Counted from the stretch's first letter, positions 1-6,855 are shown. The stretch is 12,464 nt of DNA from an uncultured Erysipelotrichaceae bacterium (GCA_902800255.1 CADCDV010000021.1:1-12464), one strand, 5' to 3'. Program-made: numbers and translations. The notes: a model not told the origin generated them from the sequence alone.

Positions 1-107
1 CCACTGTTATGTATAAACAGCGCAAATACAAACATGATTACTGACCAGCTTATCATAGAAAGGTATGTTTCCATGAACACCACAAATGATTCCATAGCTG
101 TAGATAG
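1..107 (-). other. Left-edge segment, probably foreign; possible partial membrane-protein CDS
   Basis: The frame of the gene to the right (108-596) is closed here by stops at 42-44, 87-89 and 105-107, although that protein clearly begins further upstream in its family. On the minus strand one frame is open across the whole segment and reads like a membrane protein piece: a short amphipathic stretch, then a hydrophobic helix with the residues SWSVIMFVFALFIHNS near the left edge. It uses ATA, CTA and TTT codons, unlike the neighbouring gene. I cannot name a family. A forward frame is also open, so coding on the minus strand is only a suggestion. The most economical reading is DNA of other origin joined near position 105-115. 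Confidence 0.3.
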
Positions 108-596
108 CACTTCTTCACTTCCCCATATAAGAGAGACTGGGGAGCGACCGTTCCTGCAAGCTATGGCAATGTCGACTTCAATGTCTGGACGGGTTTATTC
201 AAATCCGCTTTGTTTGGGGATTGCTCAGTTGATACATGGGATGAAGGGCCTTTGTCCCTCGTCGCTAGAAACGCTATCCTCATTCAGAATTTCTGGCTCA
301 TGGCCATCCTTGCTTTCTTCATCTTGCTAGGATCAAAGCTTTTATCCCTCGTGCTTCATGGCTTTAAGAAAGCTAACTATTCGATGCTGATTCTTTTGGC
401 CATCATCTTCTTAACGGCCTATGTCAATTACGTCTATTTCTGCATGAAGTTCCCATTCACTTCGACGATGCATTTCAGGTACGCTTCGATGTTCATGTTC
501 CCTGTTTTCTATGTTCTTGCCGCAAAACCATCGCCAATCAAAAACGACGATGTTCCTTTGATGAGGCAATTAGAACCAATAGAACGATTTCTATAG
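108..596 (+). CDS. C-terminal part of a polytopic membrane protein, probably a GT39/PMT-like glycosyltransferase (5' truncated)
   Basis: An open frame enters from a stop at 105-107 without any ATG and ends at TAG 594-596. The text upstream of the first possible start (TTG at 210) already looks like real protein: DWGATVPASYGNVDFNVWTG, a luminal-loop style sequence. About three membrane helices follow, around NFWLMAILAFFILL, SMLILLAIIFLTAYV and ASMFMFPVFYVLAA. A loop motif TSTMHFRYASMF precedes the last helix and recalls the CTMNFRYI-type ending of integral membrane glycosyltransferases that use polyprenyl-phosphate sugars. The family call is by resemblance only. The N-terminal bulk of the protein is missing because the sequence breaks near position 108, not because of a natural start. 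The gene lies 38 bases upstream of the tRNA gene on the same strand. Confidence 0.6.
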   Translation, partial: HFFTSPYKRDWGATVPASYGNVDFNVWTGLFKSALFGDCSVDTWDEGPLSLVARNAILIQNFWLMAILAFFILLGSKLLSLVLHGFKKANYSMLILLAIIFLTAYVNYVYFCMKFPFTSTMHFRYASMFMFPVFYVLAAKPSPIKNDDVPLMRQLEPIERFL

Positions 597-599
597 AGG

Positions 600-628
600 T
601 TTTTAGGGGTCAATGTTAGGATTATTAA
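600..628 (+). promoter_or_regulatory. Weak candidate promoter for tRNA-Leu
   Basis: TTTTTA (600-605) and TATTAA (623-628) are separated by 17 bases and would start transcription close to the first base of the tRNA gene. Both hexamers match consensus poorly (about 3/6 and 4/6), so this is suggestive only. Read-through from the upstream membrane-protein gene is an alternative. Confidence 0.25.
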
Positions 629-634
629 CGCGTC

Positions 635-718
635 GCAGGATTGGCGTAATGGCAGCCGCGTAAGACTTAGGATCTTATGGGGAAACCCGTGGGGGTTCGA
701 GTCCCCCATCCTGCACCA
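635..718 (+). tRNA. tRNA-Leu (anticodon UAG)
   Basis: A complete cloverleaf can be drawn. The acceptor GCAGGAT (635-641) pairs with ATCCTGC (708-714). The D stem is GCG (644-646) with CGC (657-659). The anticodon stem is TAAGA (661-665) with TCTTA (673-677), around the loop CTTAGGA; the anticodon TAG at 668-670 reads CTA and other CTN leucine codons. The variable arm is long (GGG/CCC around 680-688), as expected for a class II leucine tRNA. The T stem is GGGGG (691-695) with CCCCC (703-707) around TTCGAGT. The discriminator A is at 715 and CCA is encoded at 716-718. Positions T8 and G9 are in place. No intron or mismatch is seen. Confidence 0.97.
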
Positions 719-760
719 ATAGACGTTATAACCGCTTTTGGGCTTTGAACAAAAGTAATA

Positions 761-792
761 AATAAGCAGCCGATTGTGGCTGCTTATTTTTT
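761..792 (+). terminator. Rho-independent terminator after tRNA-Leu
   Basis: AATAAGCAGCC (761-771) and GGCTGCTTATT (778-788) form a perfect 11-bp stem around the hexaloop GATTGT, followed on the plus strand by TTTT. It lies 42 bases after the CCA end of the tRNA, so it most likely ends that transcript. It also sits directly against the 5' edge of the flavodoxin-like remnant. Confidence 0.85.
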
Positions 793-793
793 A

Positions 794-951
794 TTTCAAA
801 CCTTCATCGTCAGCGGTGACACCGGTTATGGAGAGGCCTTCTGCGGGGCTGGAAAGGCCATCGCGGATAAATATGGCTCAGAGGATCTCTATCATTTCGA
901 GAATGACGGAAATGATGAAGACTCAAAGCCATCCTTGATTTAGTCAAATAG
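794..951 (+). pseudogene. Frameshifted C-terminal remnant of a flavodoxin-like protein
   Basis: From about 794 one frame reads TFIVSGDTGYGEAFCGAG, then an acidic stretch ending GNDED, and stops at 941-943. The frame shifted by one base, entered around 921, continues as LKAILDLVK and stops at 949-951. Joined, they give a natural-looking ending of about 52 residues. The SGDTxYxxxFCGA block resembles the loop after the fourth strand of flavodoxins (GSGDxxYxxFCGA), which contacts FMN; a helix and an acidic late segment then a final helix also fit. Everything N-terminal, including the phosphate-binding loop, is absent, and no start codon or ribosome binding site is present. A terminator-like hairpin follows at 972. 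I infer a decayed gene end. NrdI, a flavodoxin relative, is an alternative source. Confidence 0.5.
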
Positions 952-971
952 CTCAACTCGCCTTTGTTGGT

Positions 972-1010
972 AAAAGCCTGATGCACTTCCACATCAGGCT
1001 TTTTACTTTT
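972..1010 (+). terminator. Rho-independent terminator (bidirectional) after the flavodoxin-like remnant
   Basis: AAAAGCCTGATG (972-983) and CATCAGGCTTTT (992-1003) form a 12-bp stem with loop CACTTCCA, followed by T-rich sequence on the plus strand. The A-run on the other side gives a U-run on the minus strand too, so it could act in both directions. It sits 20 bases after the end of the remnant and was probably that gene's own terminator. Confidence 0.85.
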
Positions 1011-1019
1011 TCGCCAAAC

Positions 1020-1050
1020 AAAAAAGCCCAGCGAACTTAATCGCTGGGCT
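1020..1050 (-). terminator. Rho-independent terminator of the surface lipoprotein gene
   Basis: Read on the minus strand, AGCCCAGCGA (1050-1041) pairs with TCGCTGGGCT (1034-1025) around TTAAGT, followed by a run of T. It lies 22 bases beyond the TAA (1075-1073) of the lipoprotein gene. With the hairpin at 972-1003 it separates the facing transcription units. Confidence 0.88.
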
Positions 1051-1072
1051 ATTTCTAATCGTTAGTTATTGA

Positions 1073-2584
1073 TTAGGCGGCTGGGGTGAAGATGAAGCTG
1101 TCGAGCATGAAGTTGGAATCAGAGACTTCAGCGCCGATGACTTTGAAGGTCATGGTGTTGTTAGCAGCAAGAGTGACGGTGCCAAGATCAAGGCTCTGGT
1201 TGGAAGTGGCATAAGCCCAAGCTTTGCCAGAAAGGTCAACGGCGACGTTATTGATCTTGATTTCAGCATCCTGGCTGAGATCGGTGATTTCGTGATCACG
1301 GCTGAAGTTTCTGCCAGTCATGGTCAAGTTGTAGTTGCCAGCGTTGGCAGCTGTGAAGGTGTAGGTTAAGGTTGTTCCAGTTGGGAGGATACGTACATAA
1401 GCGCCGCCGCTGCTGGAAGTCTTGTAGGATGGGACAGTCGCGCCATCGGTGTATTCAACAAGAGTTGATTCACTTTCGGCTTCGATAATAACCTCAGATG
1501 GGTTGGTGACGGTAACGGTGACTCTGGCTGGGAGCATGCCATCTTTGGAGATGGTGATGGTAGCAGTGCCTTTGGCAACGCCAGTGACAGCGCCGGTGTT
1601 TTCATCAACGGTGGCGATATCAGTGTTGGAAGAAGCATATTTGACACCGGTTTCGGTGCAGTTGATGTTCGCGGTTGCGCCAATAGCGACAGTCAATTTG
1701 TCAGCGCCTTCTGGGAGGGCGATCTTCTCTTTTGGTGCGGCTGGTTTGGACGTAATGGTCGTGGTTCCTTTGGCGTAGACGTAGAAGTTGTCGAGATATG
1801 GGCTATCTTCGACAAGATATTCGACCTCTAAGACGTTGTCGCCCTGGATCAAGTTGACATCACCGAAGGAAACTTCCTGGAAGGTGTAGTTGCCTTGAGC
1901 ATCGTCTGAGGTATAGGTCTTGCCAGCTAAGTTAAGCTCGGTTCCATTGAGTTTGATTTTCCAAACGTCGGCTAAGTTGACGGTGTTGTTGCTGCCCATT
2001 GAGGAGGTAAGCTCAGCGGCAACAGCGGCGGTAGAGGTGAAGGTTAAGGTTTCCTTATCGCCGGTTCCCTGGTAGCCAATGCACTCGCCGCCATCAGCTT
2101 GGGATTTGCTGTAGACAGGGGTGTCGCCAGGACCACGGTTGCTTCTGGTGTAGGAGCCGTCGACGGAATAGTGATCAGCATCTTTCCAGTCGATCTTAGC
2201 GGTTGGGGCTGGTCTGGTGACCTCGATGGTGAAAGTGCCATCTTTGAAGCCTTCTTTCTTGGCAGTGATCTTAACTGAACCAAGGGCTTTGGCTTCGACT
2301 AAGCCGGTTGCGCTGACAGTGGCGATGGAATCATTTGCAGAGGACCAAGTGACGCCGTCTTTGTCAGCAGAAAGCTGAAGGGTAGTGCCAATGACCATAG
2401 TCTTGGCGTTTTCTGGTGAGCTGATTTTGATCTGCTCCATCTTGGAAGATGAGGCAGCAACACTGCTAGTGCCTGGGTTTCCGCTGTTATTGCCGGAAGT
2501 CTCGGTGCCACCATCACCCTGACATCCTGCTAAACCGACCATGAGGCCGAGAGCAGCAAGCGGAAGAATAAATTTCTTTTTCAT
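1073..2584 (-). CDS. Surface lipoprotein with alternating BIG2-like and carbohydrate-binding-like domains
   Basis: The 503-residue protein starts with a lipoprotein signal (KKK, a hydrophobic core, then lipobox LAGC with the lipidated Cys at residue 21). A Ser/Gly/Asn linker follows to about residue 47. Two bacterial Ig-like repeats of the BIG2 type (about 48-124 and 287-361) show the signatures VTWSSANDSIATVSATG and VKYASSNTDIATVDENTGAV. Each is followed by a beta-rich module (about 128-272 and 364-501) resembling galactose-binding-like/CBM6-CBM35 domains; both end in a D-N-F or L-D-S-F strand typical of such folds. No catalytic domain is seen, so a role in binding glycans or as an adhesin is inferred. 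The ATG at 2584 is chosen because AAAGGAG lies 11 bases upstream and it begins the signal peptide; the longer frame back to 2722 lacks both. It is monocistronic, bounded by a terminator at 1025-1050. Confidence 0.9.
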   Translation of the reverse strand: MKKKFILPLAALGLMVGLAGCQGDGGTETSGNNSGNPGTSSVAASSSKMEQIKISSPENAKTMVIGTTLQLSADKDGVTWSSANDSIATVSATGLVEAKALGSVKITAKKEGFKDGTFTIEVTRPAPTAKIDWKDADHYSVDGSYTRSNRGPGDTPVYSKSQADGGECIGYQGTGDKETLTFTSTAAVAAELTSSMGSNNTVNLADVWKIKLNGTELNLAGKTYTSDDAQGNYTFQEVSFGDVNLIQGDNVLEVEYLVEDSPYLDNFYVYAKGTTTITSKPAAPKEKIALPEGADKLTVAIGATANINCTETGVKYASSNTDIATVDENTGAVTGVAKGTATITISKDGMLPARVTVTVTNPSEVIIEAESESTLVEYTDGATVPSYKTSSSGGAYVRILPTGTTLTYTFTAANAGNYNLTMTGRNFSRDHEITDLSQDAEIKINNVAVDLSGKAWAYATSNQSLDLGTVTLAANNTMTFKVIGAEVSDSNFMLDSFIFTPAA

Positions 2585-2606
2585 TCTAGAAAAAGCTCCT
2601 TTCTTT

Positions 2607-2621
2607 ATGCCTTTTTGGCAT
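2607..2621 (-). other. Small hairpin just upstream of the lipoprotein ribosome binding site
   Basis: ATGCC and GGCAT pair perfectly (5 bp) around a five-base homopolymer loop (AAAAA in the transcript), ending five bases before AAAGGAG. It is small; it could tune access to the ribosome binding site or be chance. Confidence 0.25.
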
Positions 2622-2677
2622 TTTTCCTCGTCGCTAAAACGTTGATAAAACTGTTCTTTTGAAGAGGATTTGACTTT

Positions 2678-2759
2678 ATTATGTTCCACTAATTCCGTAA
2701 GGAAATCAACACTTCGGGGCAAATAAGTGCAATTTCGCTGAAATTATGTAAGCGCTACA
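2678..2759 (-). promoter_or_regulatory. Candidate promoter/operator region of the lipoprotein gene, with a cre-like element
   Basis: The gap between recN and the lipoprotein gene holds several signals. Minus-strand TGTAGCGCTTACA (2759-2747) resembles a catabolite-response or LacI-family operator (TGTAANCGNTTACA) with one base missing. Next to it AATTTC-GCT-GAAATT (2731-2745) is a perfect 6-bp inverted repeat. A CATAAT hexamer (2683-2678) could be a -10 box, but its best -35 (TTGATT, 2709-2704) is 20 bases away, longer than ideal. Control of a glycan-binding lipoprotein by carbon source would make sense but is inferred. Confidence 0.35.
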
Positions 2760-2764
2760 AAAGA

Positions 2765-4432
2765 CTATCTGGAGGACAAAACCATCTCTTTTGCGTACTC
2801 GAGCTGTTTTTCAGTCACGGTTCCGCCAGAGATGAGATAGGCGACTTGGTTGATCTTCTCTTCTAGAGAAAGCTCTTTGATGTGAGCGAAGGTCCTTTCG
2901 CCCTTCACCTCTTTCGAGATAAGGATGTGGTGGTCACTCAAAGATGCGACCTGTGGCATATGGGTGATGGATATGACTTGGCTTGAAAGAGAGATCTCTC
3001 TGATCTTCTTAGCAACGGCTTGAGCGGATTCGCCGCTGACGCCGGTATCGATTTCATCAAAAATGACGGTAGGGATTCTATTGGCTTTGATAAGCGTGGC
3101 TTTGAAAGCGAGCATGATTCTTGCCGCTTCACCGCCCGATATGACTTTACCAAGGCTCTTCATGCCTTCGCCGACGTTTGTCTCAATGAGGAAGTCGAGG
3201 GTGTCCATGCCATCCTCTTTGAGGATTGAGTCATCTTTGGCCTCGTTTTTAAGGAAATCGACTTTGAAAGTGGCGTGGAGACGGAGGTCATCCATATTCC
3301 TTTCAAGTTCTTTCTCGATTGATAAAGCGGTCTTTTTTCTCACAACTGTGAGCTCTTCGCCTTTGGCTTTGCATTTCTTGAAAGCCTCATCCATCTCTTT
3401 CTTTTTCTCTTCGAGGTTGAATTCGAAATCGCTCTTATCCCCGAGAGTGGTGGCGAGCTCATCTCTATAGGCAATGAGCTCAGGGATGCTCTTTTTGTAT
3501 TTCCTCTCTAAAGAGGTGAGGTCGGAATCCCTTTGCTGAAGTTCATCGAGTCTATCTGGATCGTAATCGATATCCCTAAGTTCTTTCTTAAGGGTGTCGA
3601 CCATATCGACGATCTCGTAATACTTCTCATCAAGGGAGGTTTGGGTCTCTTGGTATTGAGGCTGATATTTGACGAGTTTTCCAAGGAGTTGGTTTAGCTC
3701 ATACATCTTGTCGAGGAAGTCGCTGTGGATGATTTCTTCGGCTTCCTGGGAAAGGGAATAGACTTTGTCGTAATTGGAAAGGAGAGAAATCTCAGATTGG
3801 ATTTCCTCTTGCTCTCCCTCTTTGAGGGCCATGCCTTTCAGTTCTTTGTATTGGTATTCATAGAAGTCGCGATCTTCATCAATCTTGGCTTTCTTGGCAA
3901 GGAGGGCTTCATATTCTTTCTTCTTTGCTTTGTATTCGGAAAGGAGAAGTGAGTAGTCCTTTTTGTAGGAGGAGATGAGCTCACTAGAGAAACCATCAAT
4001 GATGCCAAGGTAGTTTTCAGGGTTGAGGATCTTCTCAAAGTCGAACTGGCTATGGATATCAGCAAGGTACTTTGAGATTCTCAAAAGATCTTGAAGGGTG
4101 ATGGACACTCCATTGACCTTGATCTTTGTTCCGGCTTTGCTGAGGATGCGGCTGACAACAATTTCACCATCGTTCTCAGGGATTTCGAGAGACATCAAAA
4201 TCGCATTCAAATTTCGATTTTTCACAGCAAAAACCCCACGGATTGATGCGGAGTCTTCGCCTTGGCGGATTAATTCATTGGACGCTCTCGCTCCTAAAAG
4301 GAGGGAAAGGGAATCGATGACCAAACTCTTTCCAGCGCCCGTTTCGCCTGTGAGAACGGTAAAACCTTCTCCAAAGGAGACGTCTATATTCTCAATGATT
4401 GCAAGGTTTGTGATGGTTAAACGTTTCAGCAT
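2765..4432 (-). CDS. recN: DNA repair protein RecN
   Basis: RecN is an SMC-like ATPase that tethers DNA at double-strand breaks during recombinational repair in the cytoplasm. The 555-residue length is normal. The N-terminus MLKRLTITNLAIIENIDVSF is the classic RecN opening. Walker A GETGAGKS is at 29-36. A long charged coiled-coil region spans about 150-370. The C-terminal half has the signature SGGEAARIMLAFK from residue 432 (usual form SGGELSR), Walker B VIFDEIDTGVSG around 456-467, and the switch His in ITHMPQVAS at 491. The start is set by homology; there is no strong ribosome binding site just upstream (AAAGGG lies about 20 bases away). It follows the PhoH gene by 45 bases on the same strand and is probably co-transcribed with it. 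Confidence 0.97.
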   Translation of the reverse strand: MLKRLTITNLAIIENIDVSFGEGFTVLTGETGAGKSLVIDSLSLLLGARASNELIRQGEDSASIRGVFAVKNRNLNAILMSLEIPENDGEIVVSRILSKAGTKIKVNGVSITLQDLLRISKYLADIHSQFDFEKILNPENYLGIIDGFSSELISSYKKDYSLLLSEYKAKKKEYEALLAKKAKIDEDRDFYEYQYKELKGMALKEGEQEEIQSEISLLSNYDKVYSLSQEAEEIIHSDFLDKMYELNQLLGKLVKYQPQYQETQTSLDEKYYEIVDMVDTLKKELRDIDYDPDRLDELQQRDSDLTSLERKYKKSIPELIAYRDELATTLGDKSDFEFNLEEKKKEMDEAFKKCKAKGEELTVVRKKTALSIEKELERNMDDLRLHATFKVDFLKNEAKDDSILKEDGMDTLDFLIETNVGEGMKSLGKVISGGEAARIMLAFKATLIKANRIPTVIFDEIDTGVSGESAQAVAKKIREISLSSQVISITHMPQVASLSDHHILISKEVKGERTFAHIKELSLEEKINQVAYLISGGTVTEKQLEYAKEMVLSSR

Positions 4433-4477
4433 TAAGACAATTCTACTTGCCCTTTCTCTTAAAGAGAATGGTTTTGA

Positions 4478-5242
4478 TTAACGTTTTTTGCCTTCTTTGA
4501 GTTTGTACTGAAGGAATCTCTGGTCGAAGTCGGTGACAAATCCTGAACGCATAGGGGCTTTGAGTTCGACGAAACCAACGAGTCCGGTTGGCTCAAGGAT
4601 CTTATATGAGGTCTCGAATGCGTTGTGCTCAAAGGTCTGATCCCCAACGTCGATTTGGTTAGGGGAGCCGATGACGATCATCTTCGAATTGCTGCCTAAA
4701 CGTGTGGCCAAAGTATGAAGTTCATCGAGAGTGAGGTTTTGGGCTTCGTCGACGATTAAGATGGCGTCACTGAAGGAGCGGCCTCTGATGAACTCTGGAG
4801 CGATTGGGACGATGTCGCTTGGGAGATTCTCATAGAGAGGCTTATTTTCATCGACGTATTTGCCATTTCTTTTTGGCTCACGGTATGGGGAAGCGGCATC
4901 TTGCTTCACGTTGGCCATGAGGTGGTTGTAGTTATCAAGGAGAGGTCCAAGGTATGGGCCGTATTTGTCTTCCTCGGTGCCTTTGAGATAGCCAAGGCGG
5001 TGTCCGATCTCGACTGGCTCCCTGACATAGTAGACGTTCTTGTATTTCTTCTTACTTCCTTTGGAACGGACAAGATGAAGAGCCGCTGCGAGAGCGGCGA
5101 AGGTCTTTCCGGTTCCGGCGTCTCCTTTGCAGAAGACGATCGGCATGAGATTAGGTTCGATATTTATGAGGCGTATCAGCTCTTTTTGTTCGGGGTTTTC
5201 TCTGAAATCAAATCCAAAAATGACGTAAGCTGAACTGTCCAT
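4478..5242 (-). CDS. PhoH-family P-loop ATPase
   Basis: PhoH proteins are cytoplasmic P-loop NTPases related to the nucleotide-binding part of helicases and implicated in RNA metabolism; the exact role is unsettled. In this 254-residue protein Walker A GDAGTGKT is at 40-47 and Walker B ILIVDEAQN at 161-169. The FIRGRSFSDA block (151-160) matches the conserved FxRGR(T/S) stretch of the family, and IGSPNQID (191-198) corresponds to the usual TGDxxQID. It is essentially the ATPase domain alone, without the N-terminal extension of many PhoH proteins (about 320 residues) or a PIN domain. A basic, proline-containing insert at about 112-140 resembles that of the PIN-PhoH (YlaK-like) branch. The start ATG is preceded by AAAGGAA about 8 bases upstream. 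It heads the leftward phoH-recN unit. Confidence 0.93.
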   Translation of the reverse strand: MDSSAYVIFGFDFRENPEQKELIRLINIEPNLMPIVFCKGDAGTGKTFAALAAALHLVRSKGSKKKYKNVYYVREPVEIGHRLGYLKGTEEDKYGPYLGPLLDNYNHLMANVKQDAASPYREPKRNGKYVDENKPLYENLPSDIVPIAPEFIRGRSFSDAILIVDEAQNLTLDELHTLATRLGSNSKMIVIGSPNQIDVGDQTFEHNAFETSYKILEPTGLVGFVELKAPMRSGFVTDFDQRFLQYKLKEGKKR

Positions 5243-5270
5243 TAAGTAATTCCTTTTATTTGATACGAAG

Positions 5271-5279
5271 ATTTTAGCA
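5271..5279 (-). promoter_or_regulatory. Candidate extended -10 promoter of the phoH-recN unit
   Basis: On the minus strand TGCTAAAAT is an extended -10 (TGn followed by TAAAAT, 5/6 match). It would start transcription about 20 bases before the PhoH start codon. No good -35 is seen at 17 bases, which extended -10 promoters tolerate. Confidence 0.45.
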
Positions 5280-5514
5280 CGAAATCGTTTTTTGACGGAA
5301 CAGGCTCGCTCAAAAATGAAGGCGCCTAAACCCCGTTCCCTGTCCTGTCGCTACTATGAAGCCAATGTTTCACCTCAAATGCATTAATAACCACAAACCA
5401 AAGAGGCGGTCTTTCTTTTTCTTTCCCCTCTAATAAAAGGTTTACTAGAAAATTAACGAGTAAAAATGTCGATTAATTATTGAATTCTAATAATACGTTT
5501 TGTTCTTTGTTCTT
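5280..5514. other. Divergent intergenic region between phoH and the unknown helical protein
   Basis: This AT-rich gap separates two divergent genes. Towards the plus-strand gene it holds TAATAAT (5488-5494), a possible -10 without a convincing -35, and a tandem heptamer TTTGTTC TTTGTTC (5499-5512) touching the ATG at 5515. No RNA gene, strong hairpin or other repeat is seen. Confidence 0.4.
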
Positions 5515-6855
5515 ATGCAAGAAGGTCATTATGGCCTTAAGTATGCGGTCCCATTTTTCCGTAATGACGACCTGTGGCAGGGGTTTTGGAACTACACCAA
5601 AAACCTCAGAACCGCAGACCGATTTGACTGGGAGAACACCGAGGATTTGCTCAAGGAATATTTCAAAGAGGAGGATTTCGTCCTCGAGAGGATCCCTCGG
5701 CTCGTCTCTTTTTTGTCTAAAGTCGGAGAAAAGAGATTCCGTACGAAATTAGGCCCCAATCACAATCCGACAAAGGACTTCTGTGAGAAGTTCGCCGAAG
5801 TTCTTGAAAGCACATCTCTAAGCGAGAAGTTCCATTACCAGCTCGCTTACGAATATGTGGCGAACACCAAGATCCAACATGAATGGATAGGTTACATATT
5901 CTCGTATAAAGGCCCTTATAAGAAGACGGTGCTCAGGGCCTTTAGCGACGCTCTCCTCGATTATTATATTGAGGACCCATATGCCAAATATCCGGTTCCG
6001 AAAGAAGGGATGAACTTCAGAAAGCTATTCGTCCCTCTATATATGAAGATCGATCAGCCGGAGATTCTGCCGATTCCTCTCTACAAAGCCCTATTGAACT
6101 CAAAGAAGGTTAAGCCCATCAAGCGGTGGACCATCTTTGTGAGAAACAACCTCGATGTCGGAAGGACGGAAGAGGAGAAAAAGAAAGCGACCCATTTCCT
6201 CATCGACAACGCGATGAGGGTTGCAAGGTCAAGGGCGGTCTTGGACGTAGAGACCCGTAACGAGGCTCTGTTGTCCTTGCTCCTCACCAAAAACTCATCA
6301 GGAACGGAATACCAAGCAAGGCTCCTTTGGAAGGTTTTGAAGAATTGCCGCTACAAAGTGCAATACGTTTTCTTCAGGAACTTCATCGACAATGATCTTT
6401 TTGAGCAATATTACAAAAAACGGATGTTCAAAAAGAACATCAGCTTCCGTTTGTTCGTGAGAGCTTATGAAGGGGACGACAGGGTCTTTGACCGGCTTTC
6501 TCTTCTTGAACAGCTTATGGCTTATCCAAATCTAAGAGAAGACCAGAAAGAGATCGTTCTTGAGAAGGCTAAGCATCTCCTTTCCAAGCCTATCGATTGG
6601 GTTGATAGGCAAGACGAACTCTATTACGCGCTTAAAGTCGCATCGAGGGGAGATAGCGAATTTCTTAAGAGCGTTATCTTCGATCCAACACTAGAGAAAA
6701 GCAGTTTCTTATCGAGGAAACTTCGTACCTATTACCTGGTTAAACTTCACGTTCTTCGTTTCCGTGAAGCCTTCAAAAAGCATTGGCATTTCTTCTATCT
6801 CAAAATGATCTCAATGCGGATTGATCTGCTCGATTATTATCTCGATAGGGTTTAA
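5515..6855 (+). CDS. Hypothetical alpha-helical protein of unknown function
   Basis: The 446-residue product (451 if TTG 5500 is used) is not recognised. It has no signal peptide and no clear membrane helix, so it is probably cytoplasmic. It is rich in Lys, Arg, Phe, Tyr and Leu, with a run of predicted helices spaced like helical repeats (for example LLSLLLTKNSSG, LLEQLMAYPNLREDQKEIVLEKAKHLL), and ends in the aromatic FYLKMISMRIDLLDYYLDRV. No nucleotide-binding or metal-binding motif was found. A HEAT-like scaffold is a guess. The coding frame is unbroken for 1.3 kb with codon use like its neighbours, so the gene is real. The frame opens only at 5494 and no Shine-Dalgarno precedes either ATG 5515 or TTG 5500, so a short-leader message is possible. 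Its TAA (6853-6855) overlaps the stop of the convergent ABC gene. Confidence 0.75.
   Translation: MQEGHYGLKYAVPFFRNDDLWQGFWNYTKNLRTADRFDWENTEDLLKEYFKEEDFVLERIPRLVSFLSKVGEKRFRTKLGPNHNPTKDFCEKFAEVLESTSLSEKFHYQLAYEYVANTKIQHEWIGYIFSYKGPYKKTVLRAFSDALLDYYIEDPYAKYPVPKEGMNFRKLFVPLYMKIDQPEILPIPLYKALLNSKKVKPIKRWTIFVRNNLDVGRTEEEKKKATHFLIDNAMRVARSRAVLDVETRNEALLSLLLTKNSSGTEYQARLLWKVLKNCRYKVQYVFFRNFIDNDLFEQYYKKRMFKKNISFRLFVRAYEGDDRVFDRLSLLEQLMAYPNLREDQKEIVLEKAKHLLSKPIDWVDRQDELYYALKVASRGDSEFLKSVIFDPTLEKSSFLSRKLRTYYLVKLHVLRFREAFKKHWHFFYLKMISMRIDLLDYYLDRV

Noticed and set aside
34..330. Plus-strand 98-residue frame at the left edge
   Set aside because: From 108 on it is out of frame with the convincing membrane-protein text. 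Low-complexity Ser-rich translation indicates a shadow frame.
761..1050. Three hairpins in a row as a CRISPR-like or repeat array
   Set aside because: The stems differ in sequence and each fits a terminator of an adjacent gene; there are no direct repeats or spacers.
2585..2722. N-terminal extension of the lipoprotein frame starting at 2722
   Set aside because: It precedes a full signal peptide with its own ribosome binding site and holds charged, non-secretory sequence, so it is the untranslated leader.
3020..3470. Plus-strand frames inside recN
   Set aside because: They are antisense to conserved RecN C-terminal motifs and have no ribosome binding sites.
5480..5752. Plus-strand 90-residue frame overlapping the start of the unknown protein gene
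   Set aside because: It is out of frame with the long coding frame and low in protein-like character; it is a shadow.
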